Source: Pseudoflavitalea sp. G-6-1-2
GTDB taxonomy: Bacteria; Bacteroidota; Bacteroidia; Chitinophagales; Chitinophagaceae
Direction of reading: 5' to 3'
Assembly (NCBI RefSeq): GCF_012927185.1
Contig: NZ_JABBGB010000002.1
Location: forward strand, 1,302,001-1,366,000
DNA: 64,000 nucleotides
The translations under genes were made by a program, and so were the position numbers. Positions 48,359 to 56,415 of this stretch are shown here, in pieces; the first letter of the stretch is position 1, and every line of letters begins with the position of its first letter. A model generated the notes under the pieces. That model worked only from the letters and a program-made list of their open reading frames with translations, made no database searches and was not told the origin of the DNA.

Positions 48359-50911
48359 TTATTTAGGAACAACAGTGTAGGTTTTGCCTTTTACTGTAGG
48401 GAATTCAATCACATATTCAGTTACGGTTGCAAGTGGTGTAATGGCAGATTTGTTCACCACTTCGTAAGGAGGTAATCCGTATGCGGTGTTAAGCATATTC
48501 GCATTTTCACCGGCAGCTGGTTTTGCATTCACTTCCACTACTTTCACAGGGATGGTGGTGCGGATTCTGCAATTGCCTCCTGATCCCGAAAGAATGGTGG
48601 CCTTAGCCAGCTTTCCATCTGCCCAGTTGATGGACAAAGTGAAATTGCCTCTGGCTTTGATTCCGCGTACAGATCCTGTAGGCCATGCAGCAGGAAGCGC
48701 AGGCAGCAGGCTGATGCGGCCATCATGGCTCTGCAGCAGCATTTCAGTCATGCCCGCAGTTGCACCATAATTGCCATCGATCTGAAACGGAGGATGCGCA
48801 TCGAAGAGATTGGGATAGGTTCCGCCACCGCCCATCACTTCCCGCACTTCGCGGGGATTGATGTAGGTGAACGCATCGCTGAGTATTTTGTATGCATGTT
48901 CTCCATCCTGCAATCTCGCCCACCAGTTCACCTTCCATGCCATCGACCATCCTGTACTCACATCACCTCTGTGAATAAGGCTTTGCTTTGCAGCTGCCGC
49001 CAGTTCCGGTGTGCGGTTCAGAGTGATCTGACTTCCGGGATACAATCCAAACAGATGTGAAAGATGGCGATGCTTATCGGTCGGCTGATCCCAGTCTTTG
49101 AACCATTCCTGCAACTGGCCATACTGGCCGATATGATAGGGATAGAGTTTTGCTTTTGCTGCAACGAGTTTTGCTTTGAAACCTGCATCGGTCTTCAACA
49201 GATCCGATGCTGTGATCAATGCTGTGAACAGTTCTCTGATGAGCGACATATCCATAGTGGTGGCCATGCTCACCTGATATTCCTGTCCGTCTTTCTTCAG
49301 CGTATTCTCCGGAGAAGTAGAAGGATTGGTGATGAGGAAACCACTCTGCGGATCATTGATGAGCCACTGCAACTGAAACTGTGCGGCGCCTTTCATGAGC
49401 GGATACGCGGTCTCTCTCAGAAATTTCAGATCACCTGTGTAGAGATAATGTTCCCAGAGGTGCGTGCTGAACCAAACACCGGCCATCGGCCAGCAACTCC
49501 AGCGGGGCATGCCTTTCTCGTCCCATTCCCATCCGCCGGGTGGCGATGTCTTAGCCCAGAGATCGGAGTTGTGGTGCACCGTCCAGCCTTCGTTGATATT
49601 GTAATTCACCTTTGCTGTTACTGCACCGTTTATTGAAAGCTCTTTGATGAAATTGAACAATGGCTGATGACATTCGGAGAGATTGGTATTCTCTGCAAGC
49701 CAGTAGTTCATTTCTGTATTGATATTGGTGGTGTAGTTGCTGCCCCATGGTGGCTGCACATGCTCGTTCCAGATGCCCTGCAGATTGGTAGGTCTCGATC
49801 CCGGACGTGATGCCGCAATCATCAGATACCTTCCGAACTGATAGTAGAGAGATTGCAGTGCATTATCACCCTTATGAGAAACAAATTGCTTCAAACGCTC
49901 ATCTGTAGGCTGTTTCAGCAGCTCATCATTCTTACCGAGATTAAGTTGAACACGTTTGAAGAGCGACTGATAATCGTTCACATGCAGTTTCTTCAAATGA
50001 TCGAATGGCAGCGGAAATACCTTGGTCATATTGGACCTGGCTTCGACAGTTGGATTTTTTCCTTCCGATACCGGTGAGCGATTGAATCCGTTGAAACTGG
50101 TTGCTTCTGTGAGATAGATCACTGCAACATCGGCATTGCTTACTTTCAGTTGATTGCCCTCGGCATACACTGAACCACCATTGGTTGTTACTCTCACCTG
50201 AATTTCGAAGGTCATGCCCTCTCCTTTCGGATCATCGGCATACTCCACCTGTTTCGGTTCGTATGGACGATTGGCAACAAACTTCGGCGCCTTTCCCTTC
50301 AACACCAGCAGGTTGGCTGGATCTGTACTGGTTTCGAAATGCAGCTTACTGGTGAGCCCCACGTTGAAATTCAGTGCACCTTTCTTGTTGGCTGAAATGC
50401 GCACCACCATTGTTCTTGAAGGAAAACTCACGAATGTTTCTCGGGTATACGCCACGCCGTCTTTTGTATAACGAACAGTAGAAATGGCGTTATTGAGATC
50501 GAGATCGCGATAATACTGAGTGGCTGTAGAATCTTTGTGATTGAACTCCAGCCAGAGGTCTCCGAGCGGAAGATAACGAGCAGAATAGGGTCCCTGCATT
50601 TTTTTCCAGAGAGCCGCTGCTTTGAGATAGTCTCCATCAAACACTGCCTGTCTTACCTGTGGCAAAACAGTTGGGCCATTGGGATTATTGCCGGGATCGG
50701 GAAATCCGCTCCAGAGCGTATTGTCGTTAAGCTGATAATGTTCTTTCTGCACGCCACCGAAAACCATGGCGCCGGTTTTTCCATTGCCCAGCGGAAGAGC
50801 TTCTTCCCAGGCAGTAGCCGGTTGATTGTACCAGAGCTTCAACGCAGGATCCTGCTGCGCTGCAGCACCGAGTGCAGAAAAAATAAAAAAGGATAGAACG
50901 AAGTGTTTCAT
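48359..50911 (-). CDS. GH95 alpha-L-fucosidase or alpha-L-galactosidase, secreted
   Basis: This 850-residue (alpha/alpha)6 enzyme has the GH95 layout: an N-terminal sandwich (KLWYNQPATAWEEALPLGNG), GAMVFGGVQKEHYQLNDNTL, the catalytic-Asn segment NINTEMNYWLAENTNLSECH, the Trp/Glu region around SPPGGWEWDEKGMPRW, HRHLSHLFGLYPGSQITL and the base region DAHPPFQIDGNYGATAGM. GH95 removes alpha-1,2-linked L-fucose or L-galactose, both found on plant cell-wall glycans. ATG 50911 gives a clean signal peptide (MKHFVLSFFIFSALGAAA). An ATG at 50959 overlaps the GH2 stop (TAATG) and could provide coupled initiation with 16 extra residues. Confidence 0.94.
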   Translation of the reverse strand: MKHFVLSFFIFSALGAAAQQDPALKLWYNQPATAWEEALPLGNGKTGAMVFGGVQKEHYQLNDNTLWSGFPDPGNNPNGPTVLPQVRQAVFDGDYLKAAALWKKMQGPYSARYLPLGDLWLEFNHKDSTATQYYRDLDLNNAISTVRYTKDGVAYTRETFVSFPSRTMVVRISANKKGALNFNVGLTSKLHFETSTDPANLLVLKGKAPKFVANRPYEPKQVEYADDPKGEGMTFEIQVRVTTNGGSVYAEGNQLKVSNADVAVIYLTEATSFNGFNRSPVSEGKNPTVEARSNMTKVFPLPFDHLKKLHVNDYQSLFKRVQLNLGKNDELLKQPTDERLKQFVSHKGDNALQSLYYQFGRYLMIAASRPGSRPTNLQGIWNEHVQPPWGSNYTTNINTEMNYWLAENTNLSECHQPLFNFIKELSINGAVTAKVNYNINEGWTVHHNSDLWAKTSPPGGWEWDEKGMPRWSCWPMAGVWFSTHLWEHYLYTGDLKFLRETAYPLMKGAAQFQLQWLINDPQSGFLITNPSTSPENTLKKDGQEYQVSMATTMDMSLIRELFTALITASDLLKTDAGFKAKLVAAKAKLYPYHIGQYGQLQEWFKDWDQPTDKHRHLSHLFGLYPGSQITLNRTPELAAAAKQSLIHRGDVSTGWSMAWKVNWWARLQDGEHAYKILSDAFTYINPREVREVMGGGGTYPNLFDAHPPFQIDGNYGATAGMTEMLLQSHDGRISLLPALPAAWPTGSVRGIKARGNFTLSINWADGKLAKATILSGSGGNCRIRTTIPVKVVEVNAKPAAGENANMLNTAYGLPPYEVVNKSAITPLATVTEYVIEFPTVKGKTYTVVPK

Positions 50912-50958
50912 GAGCGTATGATTATTTAACCAAACGATGATCAAATGCTGATGCATCA

Positions 50959-53412
50959 TTAGAATTCTATAAATGCCGAAGGCACTGTTTCAACCGTTGC
51001 ACTGACTACAGATTTTCCGCCATTCGTTTTTACACGGATAATGGCTCTTCCATTATAGAGTTGCACATAGTTTGAACCGGAAGATGTTCCGAGGTTATCG
51101 ATCAGCTTGCCATCTCCTGCCAGTTTGAAACGGATCCAGTTGGCTGCATCCAGACAATTGACGCCGCTTGCATCGAGCAGGTTGGCTTCGAGTGTAACAA
51201 CCCCGTCGCGTTCTGAAACTTTCTGCAGGCTGAGCTTTGCAGGCTTGCTCCATTTCTCTGTCTGATAACGGAATGAAACAGTATCTGCAACAGTGATCTT
51301 TCCTTTCTTAGCGATTACACGAATTTCATTCTGACCCTTGCTGAAAACGGCCGTCCACCTGAGTCCCGCTGCAGGGAAATCCTGACTGCTGCGTTTTTTC
51401 ACTCCCAGACTTTTTCCGTTGAGGAAGAGTTCGGCTTCATCGCAGTTCGAATAAACCTTGATCATTTTTTCTTCTCCTTCGGCACCCCATCTTACGGGCC
51501 AGTTATGTCCGTAGATATGCGCCATTGGAGTGGTTGTCCAGTATGATTGAAAAACGTAGTAGGCTTCTTTCTTAGTGAAGTCGCGCTCCACCACTCCTTT
51601 TTGATTCATGTAAGGCACAGGGTTATCCGGACGAACAGGCGTAGAGAAATCTTTGAACGGCCATTGTGCTGTGCCGGTGAGCCAGCTCATGGTTTCCTGT
51701 TCTTTCAGATGCCAGTCTACGAGATTGCAGATATAAGACTCGCTCCAGTCCCCATCTTTTGAAACGCGCGCTGCGCCGCCATAGAGCGATGCATCACCTG
51801 CGCGCTCATCTGCGCCACCACCTGATTTTATTTTTATCAAAGCATTATCCGGACTTTCAGAATGACGGCCTGCATGAGAATCACCGCCCCACTCCACGTG
51901 CAGAAAATGTTTCACGCGTTTCATTTCCATTTCCGACACGGACTTGTATTCCGTATAGATCCCGCGATACCAACCTGCCCAGATCGAAGGAGAATACACA
52001 TCCACAATGTCTTTACAGAAATCGCATCGGCGGATGGCCGTCTTGCGTGTAGGATCAAGTTTATGGCTGAGGTCATTGAGTTCGCTCATGAAAGCACGGA
52101 TCAGTTCCTTATCGAAAGTGGGAAAATCGCCGGGCCAGTCGTTCTCATTGCCCAATCCCCAGAGGATTACTGCAGGATGATTGTAATGCTGTTCAATCAT
52201 ATTCACCAGCATCCGGCGTGCCTGATCTTTGTAAATATTTCCTCCGAGACCGCCGCGGCACCAGGGAATTTCTTCCCATACAAGAATACCGAGACTATCG
52301 CAGAGATCAAGTATGATGCGGCTTTGCTGATAATGGCCGAGTCGGATGAAGTTTACACCCATCTCCTTCATCATCACCATTTCTTTGCGCATCATGTCTT
52401 CCGTCATGGCAGCAGCAACGCCGGCATGATCTTCATGACGATGCGTACCGCGCAGCAAAAGCCTCTTTCCATTAAGCATGAATGGTCCATTCTCCACAAA
52501 CTCAAAATGACGGAAACCAACTTTGCTGATTTCTTTTGCTTCACCAGCGGAAGATTTCACAACAGCTTCTACGGTGTACAACACCGGCGTTTCGGTTGTC
52601 CATACACGCGGTTTCCTGATCTCGAAATTGGCGATTTGCTGATCTCCTGTTGCTGATACATTCACTGATTTTTGCTGAACCAGTTTACCAGAAGGATCGA
52701 TCAGTTTCAGTTCAACAGTCGCATCATTTATTCCGGCTGGATTGTAGAAACGCGCTCTCACACTGAGTTTCCCGGTCTTACCATCTTTATCTGTTTCTGG
52801 CAGCACAAAGAGTTTATCTACACTCAGTGCAGGTGTATATACCAGATTAAGGTAACGATAGATACCTCCGTAAATATTGAAATCAGACAAACTGGAAGGG
52901 ATCATTTCCAGATCTCTTGAATTGTCTGTACGGATTGAAATGGGAATCTTTCCCTTGAATTGTTTTATGCAAACAGAGTCTTTTTGAAACTTCGCCACTG
53001 CCTCTGTGATATCGGCAGTGAACTCATCATAACCACCAACATGTGTTGTGATCAGCGTGTTGTACACGTACACAGAGGTTTTCTGTCCTGAGCCTTCGAA
53101 ATGCAGCAGGGTTCTGCCATTGGCGTAAGGATTACTGATAACCATTTGCGTGCGATACCAAGCCGGACCCTGATAATAATTCTGATCAGGATCTACACCA
53201 TCGATGGCATTCACGCAATGTGGCAATGTTACCGTTTGCCAGAGCGGCACACTTTCAGGATTACCTTTGCCCACCGGGCGAACTGCCTCCCAGATACCTC
53301 CGAGATCCTGTCTCAGGAACTCCCATTGATTAGTTAAACGTGTTACCTGTTGTGCAGCGGCGGGGATGCTGCATATCAGCAGTGTCATCCCCATCAAAAA
53401 GTGCCTGTTCAT
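50959..53412 (-). CDS. GH2 beta-galactosidase/beta-glucuronidase-type enzyme, secreted
   Basis: This 817-residue enzyme has a signal peptide (MNRHFLMGMTLLICSIPAAA), a jelly-roll domain (WQTVTLPHCVNA, PAWYRTQMV, FEGSGQKTSVYVYN), an immunoglobulin-like domain and the TIM barrel. In the barrel, GFRHFEFVENGPFMLNGKRL, LLRGTHRHEDHAGV and IRLGHYQQSRIILDLCDSLG are clear. The acid/base Glu is in WGLGNENDW and the nucleophile Glu in FLHVEWGGDSHAG. Two C-terminal domains follow (ELFLNGKSLGVK and beyond). Specificity within GH2 (galactose, glucuronate or arabinopyranose) cannot be read. It lies 28 nt after the GH95-like gene. Confidence 0.93.
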   Translation of the reverse strand: MNRHFLMGMTLLICSIPAAAQQVTRLTNQWEFLRQDLGGIWEAVRPVGKGNPESVPLWQTVTLPHCVNAIDGVDPDQNYYQGPAWYRTQMVISNPYANGRTLLHFEGSGQKTSVYVYNTLITTHVGGYDEFTADITEAVAKFQKDSVCIKQFKGKIPISIRTDNSRDLEMIPSSLSDFNIYGGIYRYLNLVYTPALSVDKLFVLPETDKDGKTGKLSVRARFYNPAGINDATVELKLIDPSGKLVQQKSVNVSATGDQQIANFEIRKPRVWTTETPVLYTVEAVVKSSAGEAKEISKVGFRHFEFVENGPFMLNGKRLLLRGTHRHEDHAGVAAAMTEDMMRKEMVMMKEMGVNFIRLGHYQQSRIILDLCDSLGILVWEEIPWCRGGLGGNIYKDQARRMLVNMIEQHYNHPAVILWGLGNENDWPGDFPTFDKELIRAFMSELNDLSHKLDPTRKTAIRRCDFCKDIVDVYSPSIWAGWYRGIYTEYKSVSEMEMKRVKHFLHVEWGGDSHAGRHSESPDNALIKIKSGGGADERAGDASLYGGAARVSKDGDWSESYICNLVDWHLKEQETMSWLTGTAQWPFKDFSTPVRPDNPVPYMNQKGVVERDFTKKEAYYVFQSYWTTTPMAHIYGHNWPVRWGAEGEEKMIKVYSNCDEAELFLNGKSLGVKKRSSQDFPAAGLRWTAVFSKGQNEIRVIAKKGKITVADTVSFRYQTEKWSKPAKLSLQKVSERDGVVTLEANLLDASGVNCLDAANWIRFKLAGDGKLIDNLGTSSGSNYVQLYNGRAIIRVKTNGGKSVVSATVETVPSAFIEF

Positions 53413-53440
53413 GCTTACTTATAGGTTTTCATTTACGTAC

Positions 53441-55690
53441 TCAGTTGCTGTGAAGTCCCCAGTAATTTTTGCGGCCGTATGTAGCTACAGGTTTTACTGT
53501 GAGATCTTCCGGTGTCGATCCGGTGAAGATGGTCACTTCTTCGCCTTTTTTGAGGTCGATAGCAGTGATGCCATTTTTAGTTTCAATATGGAATGCACGG
53601 GCTCCTTTCGTTCTGATTTTTCCATTCCATCCGGTTCTGATGCGGCAGGGCGCACCTGCTTTGCTTTTGATGCGGATGAAACTGGTTTGTCCGTTCTTTC
53701 TAACAGCGCTTACTTCAAATCCCCCCTGCGCAAGCAGTTTATCGAATGATGCATCTTTCCATGTATCAGGCACAGCCGGAAAAACACGGATGATATCTCC
53801 CCAGCTCTGCAACAGCATTTCATTGATGGAAGTTACGGCAGACAGCGGTGTTTCAATCACAGGACCGGCTTCGAGATACATGGTATTGGGCTTGATGGCA
53901 AACCGGCCTTTATCGAACATATCATTCAGCAGCTGTAAAGATTTATTGCCATTGCCCATAGTGGCGTAGATGCTGGCAGCACCGCTGTAGCTGTATCCGC
54001 GCCAGGCGCTGTTATTGTTTTCCCACTGTTCGAGGGATGTTCTGATCAGTTTTTGATTTTCCGGCTGCTCCCAGTTGATCTCGTGCAAAGGATAGATCAT
54101 CAGCAGATGCGAGTAATGCCGGTGAGAAAGCGTAAAGCTGGCGTCGCGGCCGATCTTCAGTCCGTATTCGTCCTGCGGATATGGTGTGAGGTCTCTTAGC
54201 ACTGTACTCCATTGCTCAGCAGTGTTATCCTTCAAATTCAGTTGCCCGTTGATGAAGAGCAGCGTTTTGCATCCCCAGCGAAGCAGCGACAGATCGTAAT
54301 TGGCATCGCGTGTAACACCTTTGGGATATTCGGGAGAATAGGTGTAAGGAAGATGGAATTTGCCATCCGACTCCTTTTCCATGATGTTCAGATAATATTG
54401 TATGCTGCGTTTCAGTACGGGAAAAAGTTGTTGCATGATGCGTGGATCACGCGTGTACTCATAAGCCTGCCAGCAAACGTGCAGCAGCCAGGTGAGATTT
54501 CCCAGTTCGAGTGAAGCAGACCCGCTGTTATTGCCGGTGCTGTCGTTTCCTTTCACCACTTTAATGCCGCCGGTCATTTCGTAAGGCCCTGAACGGCCCA
54601 ATGCTGCTGCATTGTGGCGATATTGCTCCGGCGCATTGTTTGCGAGATTATCGAGATGAGTGGTCACCATGTTCAGCAATGGAATAGCCAGATCGATCTG
54701 ATTGGAACTGAATACGGGGTAATAGGTAAGCTGAATATTGAGGTTCCACCAGTACTTCGGCCATGGAGTGATGCGATACCATGGGCCCATTAGATCGATG
54801 GGATAATTGTTCCGGCCGGTAGCTGCATTCAGTTTGTATTGCTGCGTATACCAGAAACTTTGCAGCCGTGCATCAGGGATTGAAATAAAACTTCTGGTTG
54901 CTGTCTCCTCAGATATCTTCTTGTGTTCTGTCCAGATATTTTTGATGCTGTTCTGTGTAAGTTGGAGCAATGGCCTAACTGCCAGATTTTGTGAATGGCC
55001 ATCCGGATACGAATTGGCGATAGTCACCGCCAGCAATTGTTCATCCTCAGCTTTCAACTGTTTCCATGCGGTAGTATAATTGCCCCCTACCAGCAAAGGT
55101 TGAATGTAGAAATGAAGATCTCCGCTAACAGAATCCCTTCCCGGAGGGTTGGGCTGATACGTTCCGGCTGAATCGCGCAAAGTGGCAAAGGGACTTTTGG
55201 ATGGCTCAGGTTTCCACTCCCAGTTAAAAAGCCCGTCTGTACTGGTTTGTGTGGCAAATAACATTGCCTCTACAGATTTCGCAGCAATTGCTCTGAGCCG
55301 GATACTTCCCTTTTCTGTAGTGATGGTTCCGGTCAGTTCTGCACCAAGCAGATGGAGTTCTAATTTGATATGGGTGATGGGGCTGCTGGAATTGAGGAGG
55401 AACTTCCCGATGGGCAGGCGGCATCTTCCCAGTGAAGGATTGATGCCTTCGCGATGGTCCACCACATCAGTACGGCCGAGATCGAATCTGATGGAATTGG
55501 CAGATTCCCGATAGATCATCACTCCCAGCAATCCGTTTCCGAGGGGAACACCCTCTTCCCATTTGGTGCTGAGACTGTCCCATACCATGTTTTGATCCAC
55601 CATAAAACTCTGCCACCCGGCTTTATTCAGCTGGGCGAAGGAGAATTTTGAAAGCAATAAAGTGAGCAGAAAAAAACAGAACCTTGCCAT
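53441..55690 (-). CDS. GH95-like (alpha/alpha)6-barrel glycosidase, secreted
   Basis: This 749-residue protein has a signal peptide (MARFCFFLLTLLLSKFSFA) and an overall GH95-like order: WEEGVPLGNGLLGVMIYRES, an N-terminal sandwich, then WPKYWWNLNIQLTYYPVFSS in place of the usual NINTEMNYW segment. TLSHRHYSHLLMIYPLHEIN and LYLEAGPVIETPLSAVTSINEMLLQSWG-type C-terminal elements follow (the last seen around residue 630). It is shorter than the GH95 at 48.4-50.9 kb and diverged at the catalytic-Asn region, so its specificity may differ or it may belong to a sister family. It is the first gene of the six-enzyme block and has a 374-bp upstream region with inverted repeats. Confidence 0.78.
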   Translation of the reverse strand: MARFCFFLLTLLLSKFSFAQLNKAGWQSFMVDQNMVWDSLSTKWEEGVPLGNGLLGVMIYRESANSIRFDLGRTDVVDHREGINPSLGRCRLPIGKFLLNSSSPITHIKLELHLLGAELTGTITTEKGSIRLRAIAAKSVEAMLFATQTSTDGLFNWEWKPEPSKSPFATLRDSAGTYQPNPPGRDSVSGDLHFYIQPLLVGGNYTTAWKQLKAEDEQLLAVTIANSYPDGHSQNLAVRPLLQLTQNSIKNIWTEHKKISEETATRSFISIPDARLQSFWYTQQYKLNAATGRNNYPIDLMGPWYRITPWPKYWWNLNIQLTYYPVFSSNQIDLAIPLLNMVTTHLDNLANNAPEQYRHNAAALGRSGPYEMTGGIKVVKGNDSTGNNSGSASLELGNLTWLLHVCWQAYEYTRDPRIMQQLFPVLKRSIQYYLNIMEKESDGKFHLPYTYSPEYPKGVTRDANYDLSLLRWGCKTLLFINGQLNLKDNTAEQWSTVLRDLTPYPQDEYGLKIGRDASFTLSHRHYSHLLMIYPLHEINWEQPENQKLIRTSLEQWENNNSAWRGYSYSGAASIYATMGNGNKSLQLLNDMFDKGRFAIKPNTMYLEAGPVIETPLSAVTSINEMLLQSWGDIIRVFPAVPDTWKDASFDKLLAQGGFEVSAVRKNGQTSFIRIKSKAGAPCRIRTGWNGKIRTKGARAFHIETKNGITAIDLKKGEEVTIFTGSTPEDLTVKPVATYGRKNYWGLHSN

Positions 55691-55871
55691 CGTATTATTT
55701 TGAATAAGTTACTTCCCTGAAATGCTGGATGGAAAAGCTTGTGGTTTTGCAATAGCGGGAAGTACTGACGAATATCAGCTGTACGCCCGCCCAGGCAAGG
55801 GATGGGAATGCCGGTGTAAAAGCAGGGCAGATCTTTTTCATACAGCAGTCGCAATTTAGGTGAATGAGAAC

Positions 55872-55922
55872 AAACTTTTCCGGCTTCAGTAACCCGTCGA
55901 AAATCAATACCGGAAAAGGTTT
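55872..55922. promoter_or_regulatory. Long inverted repeat upstream of the enzyme block
   Basis: Twelve-base arms AAACTTTTCCGG and CCGGAAAA(G)GTTT flank 26 nt. The CCGGAAAA word also occurs in the perfect palindrome at the lacI promoter (32508-32522), and CCGGAATTTT lies 20 nt upstream of GH28 (40367-40376). Confidence 0.42.
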
Positions 55923-55993
55923 AAATTTAGTCTGTTGCAAGATAAGTTACTATTTAATTGAGCAGATTTGCTGCAATTGCCATTGTAGTAAAC

Positions 55994-56030
55994 TATTTTG
56001 GCAATGGGTATTATTATATCCCAAAATGTA
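55994..56030. promoter_or_regulatory. Inverted repeat with promoter-like boxes upstream of the deoxysugar operon
   Basis: ATTTTGG and CCAAAAT arms, 19 nt apart, include TATTTTGG on the plus strand and TACATTTTG on the minus strand, each close to TAnnTTTG. This could be a back-to-back regulated promoter serving the mutarotase operon and the enzyme block. Confidence 0.35.
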
Positions 56031-56064
56031 TGAATATTGAGGTTAGAAAATCCTGAAACACTGC

Positions 56065-56403
56065 ATGAAAATGAGCCACAGATATTGCTTTGCGCTTGAT
56101 CTCAAAAATGAACCCGATCTCATCATTGCATATGAGACTTACCATCAGGCGGTGTGGCCTGAGATCATTACATCTATAAAGAATTCCGGTATTGAAGATC
56201 TGCAGATCTATCGTGTGGAGAACAGACTGTTCATGATCATGGAAGTGAACGAGCATTTTTCGTTCGAAGAAAAAGGAAAAGCCGATGCAGCAGATCCGGT
56301 GGTGCAGAAATGGGAGACGCTGATGTGGAATTATCAGCAGGCGCTTCCCACTGCAAAGCCCGGAGAGAAATGGATGCTGATGAATAAAATATTTCAACTC
56401 TAA
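56065..56403 (+). CDS. L-rhamnose/L-fucose mutarotase family protein (RhaM-like)
   Basis: This 112-residue cytoplasmic protein of the RhaM/DUF718 fold interconverts sugar anomers. The segment IIAYETYHQAVWPEIITSIK carries the conserved His and WPE, and VEDLQIYRVENRLFMIMEV-type core strands and KWETLMWNYQQALP follow. Family members serve L-rhamnose in enterobacteria and L-fucose in several dehydrogenase-type fucose clusters. The FucP-type transporter 12 nt downstream favours fucose. ATG 56065 and ATG 56071 are both possible. First gene of the operon. Confidence 0.87.
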   Translation: MKMSHRYCFALDLKNEPDLIIAYETYHQAVWPEIITSIKNSGIEDLQIYRVENRLFMIMEVNEHFSFEEKGKADAADPVVQKWETLMWNYQQALPTAKPGEKWMLMNKIFQL

Positions 56404-56415
56404 ACCCACCCATAC

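Larger units (their letters stand above)
55691..56064. other. 374-bp divergent intergenic region between the enzyme block and the deoxysugar operon
   Basis: No gene is supported; short frames of 75-81 codons on the minus strand have no recognisable content. Two inverted repeats stand out. AAACTTTTCCGG (55872-55883) pairs with CCGGAAAAGGTTT (55910-55922) with one bulge and a 26-nt spacer. ATTTTGG (55995-56001) pairs with CCAAAAT (56021-56027). Imperfect -7-like boxes overlap the second repeat on both strands (TATTTTGG plus, TACATTTTG minus). Confidence 0.5.

Noticed and set aside
55627-55940. Two short minus-strand frames (75 and 81 codons) upstream of the GH95-like gene
   Set aside because: Neither resembles a protein, both overlap the leader and inverted repeats, and one runs into the GH95-like gene in a wrong frame.
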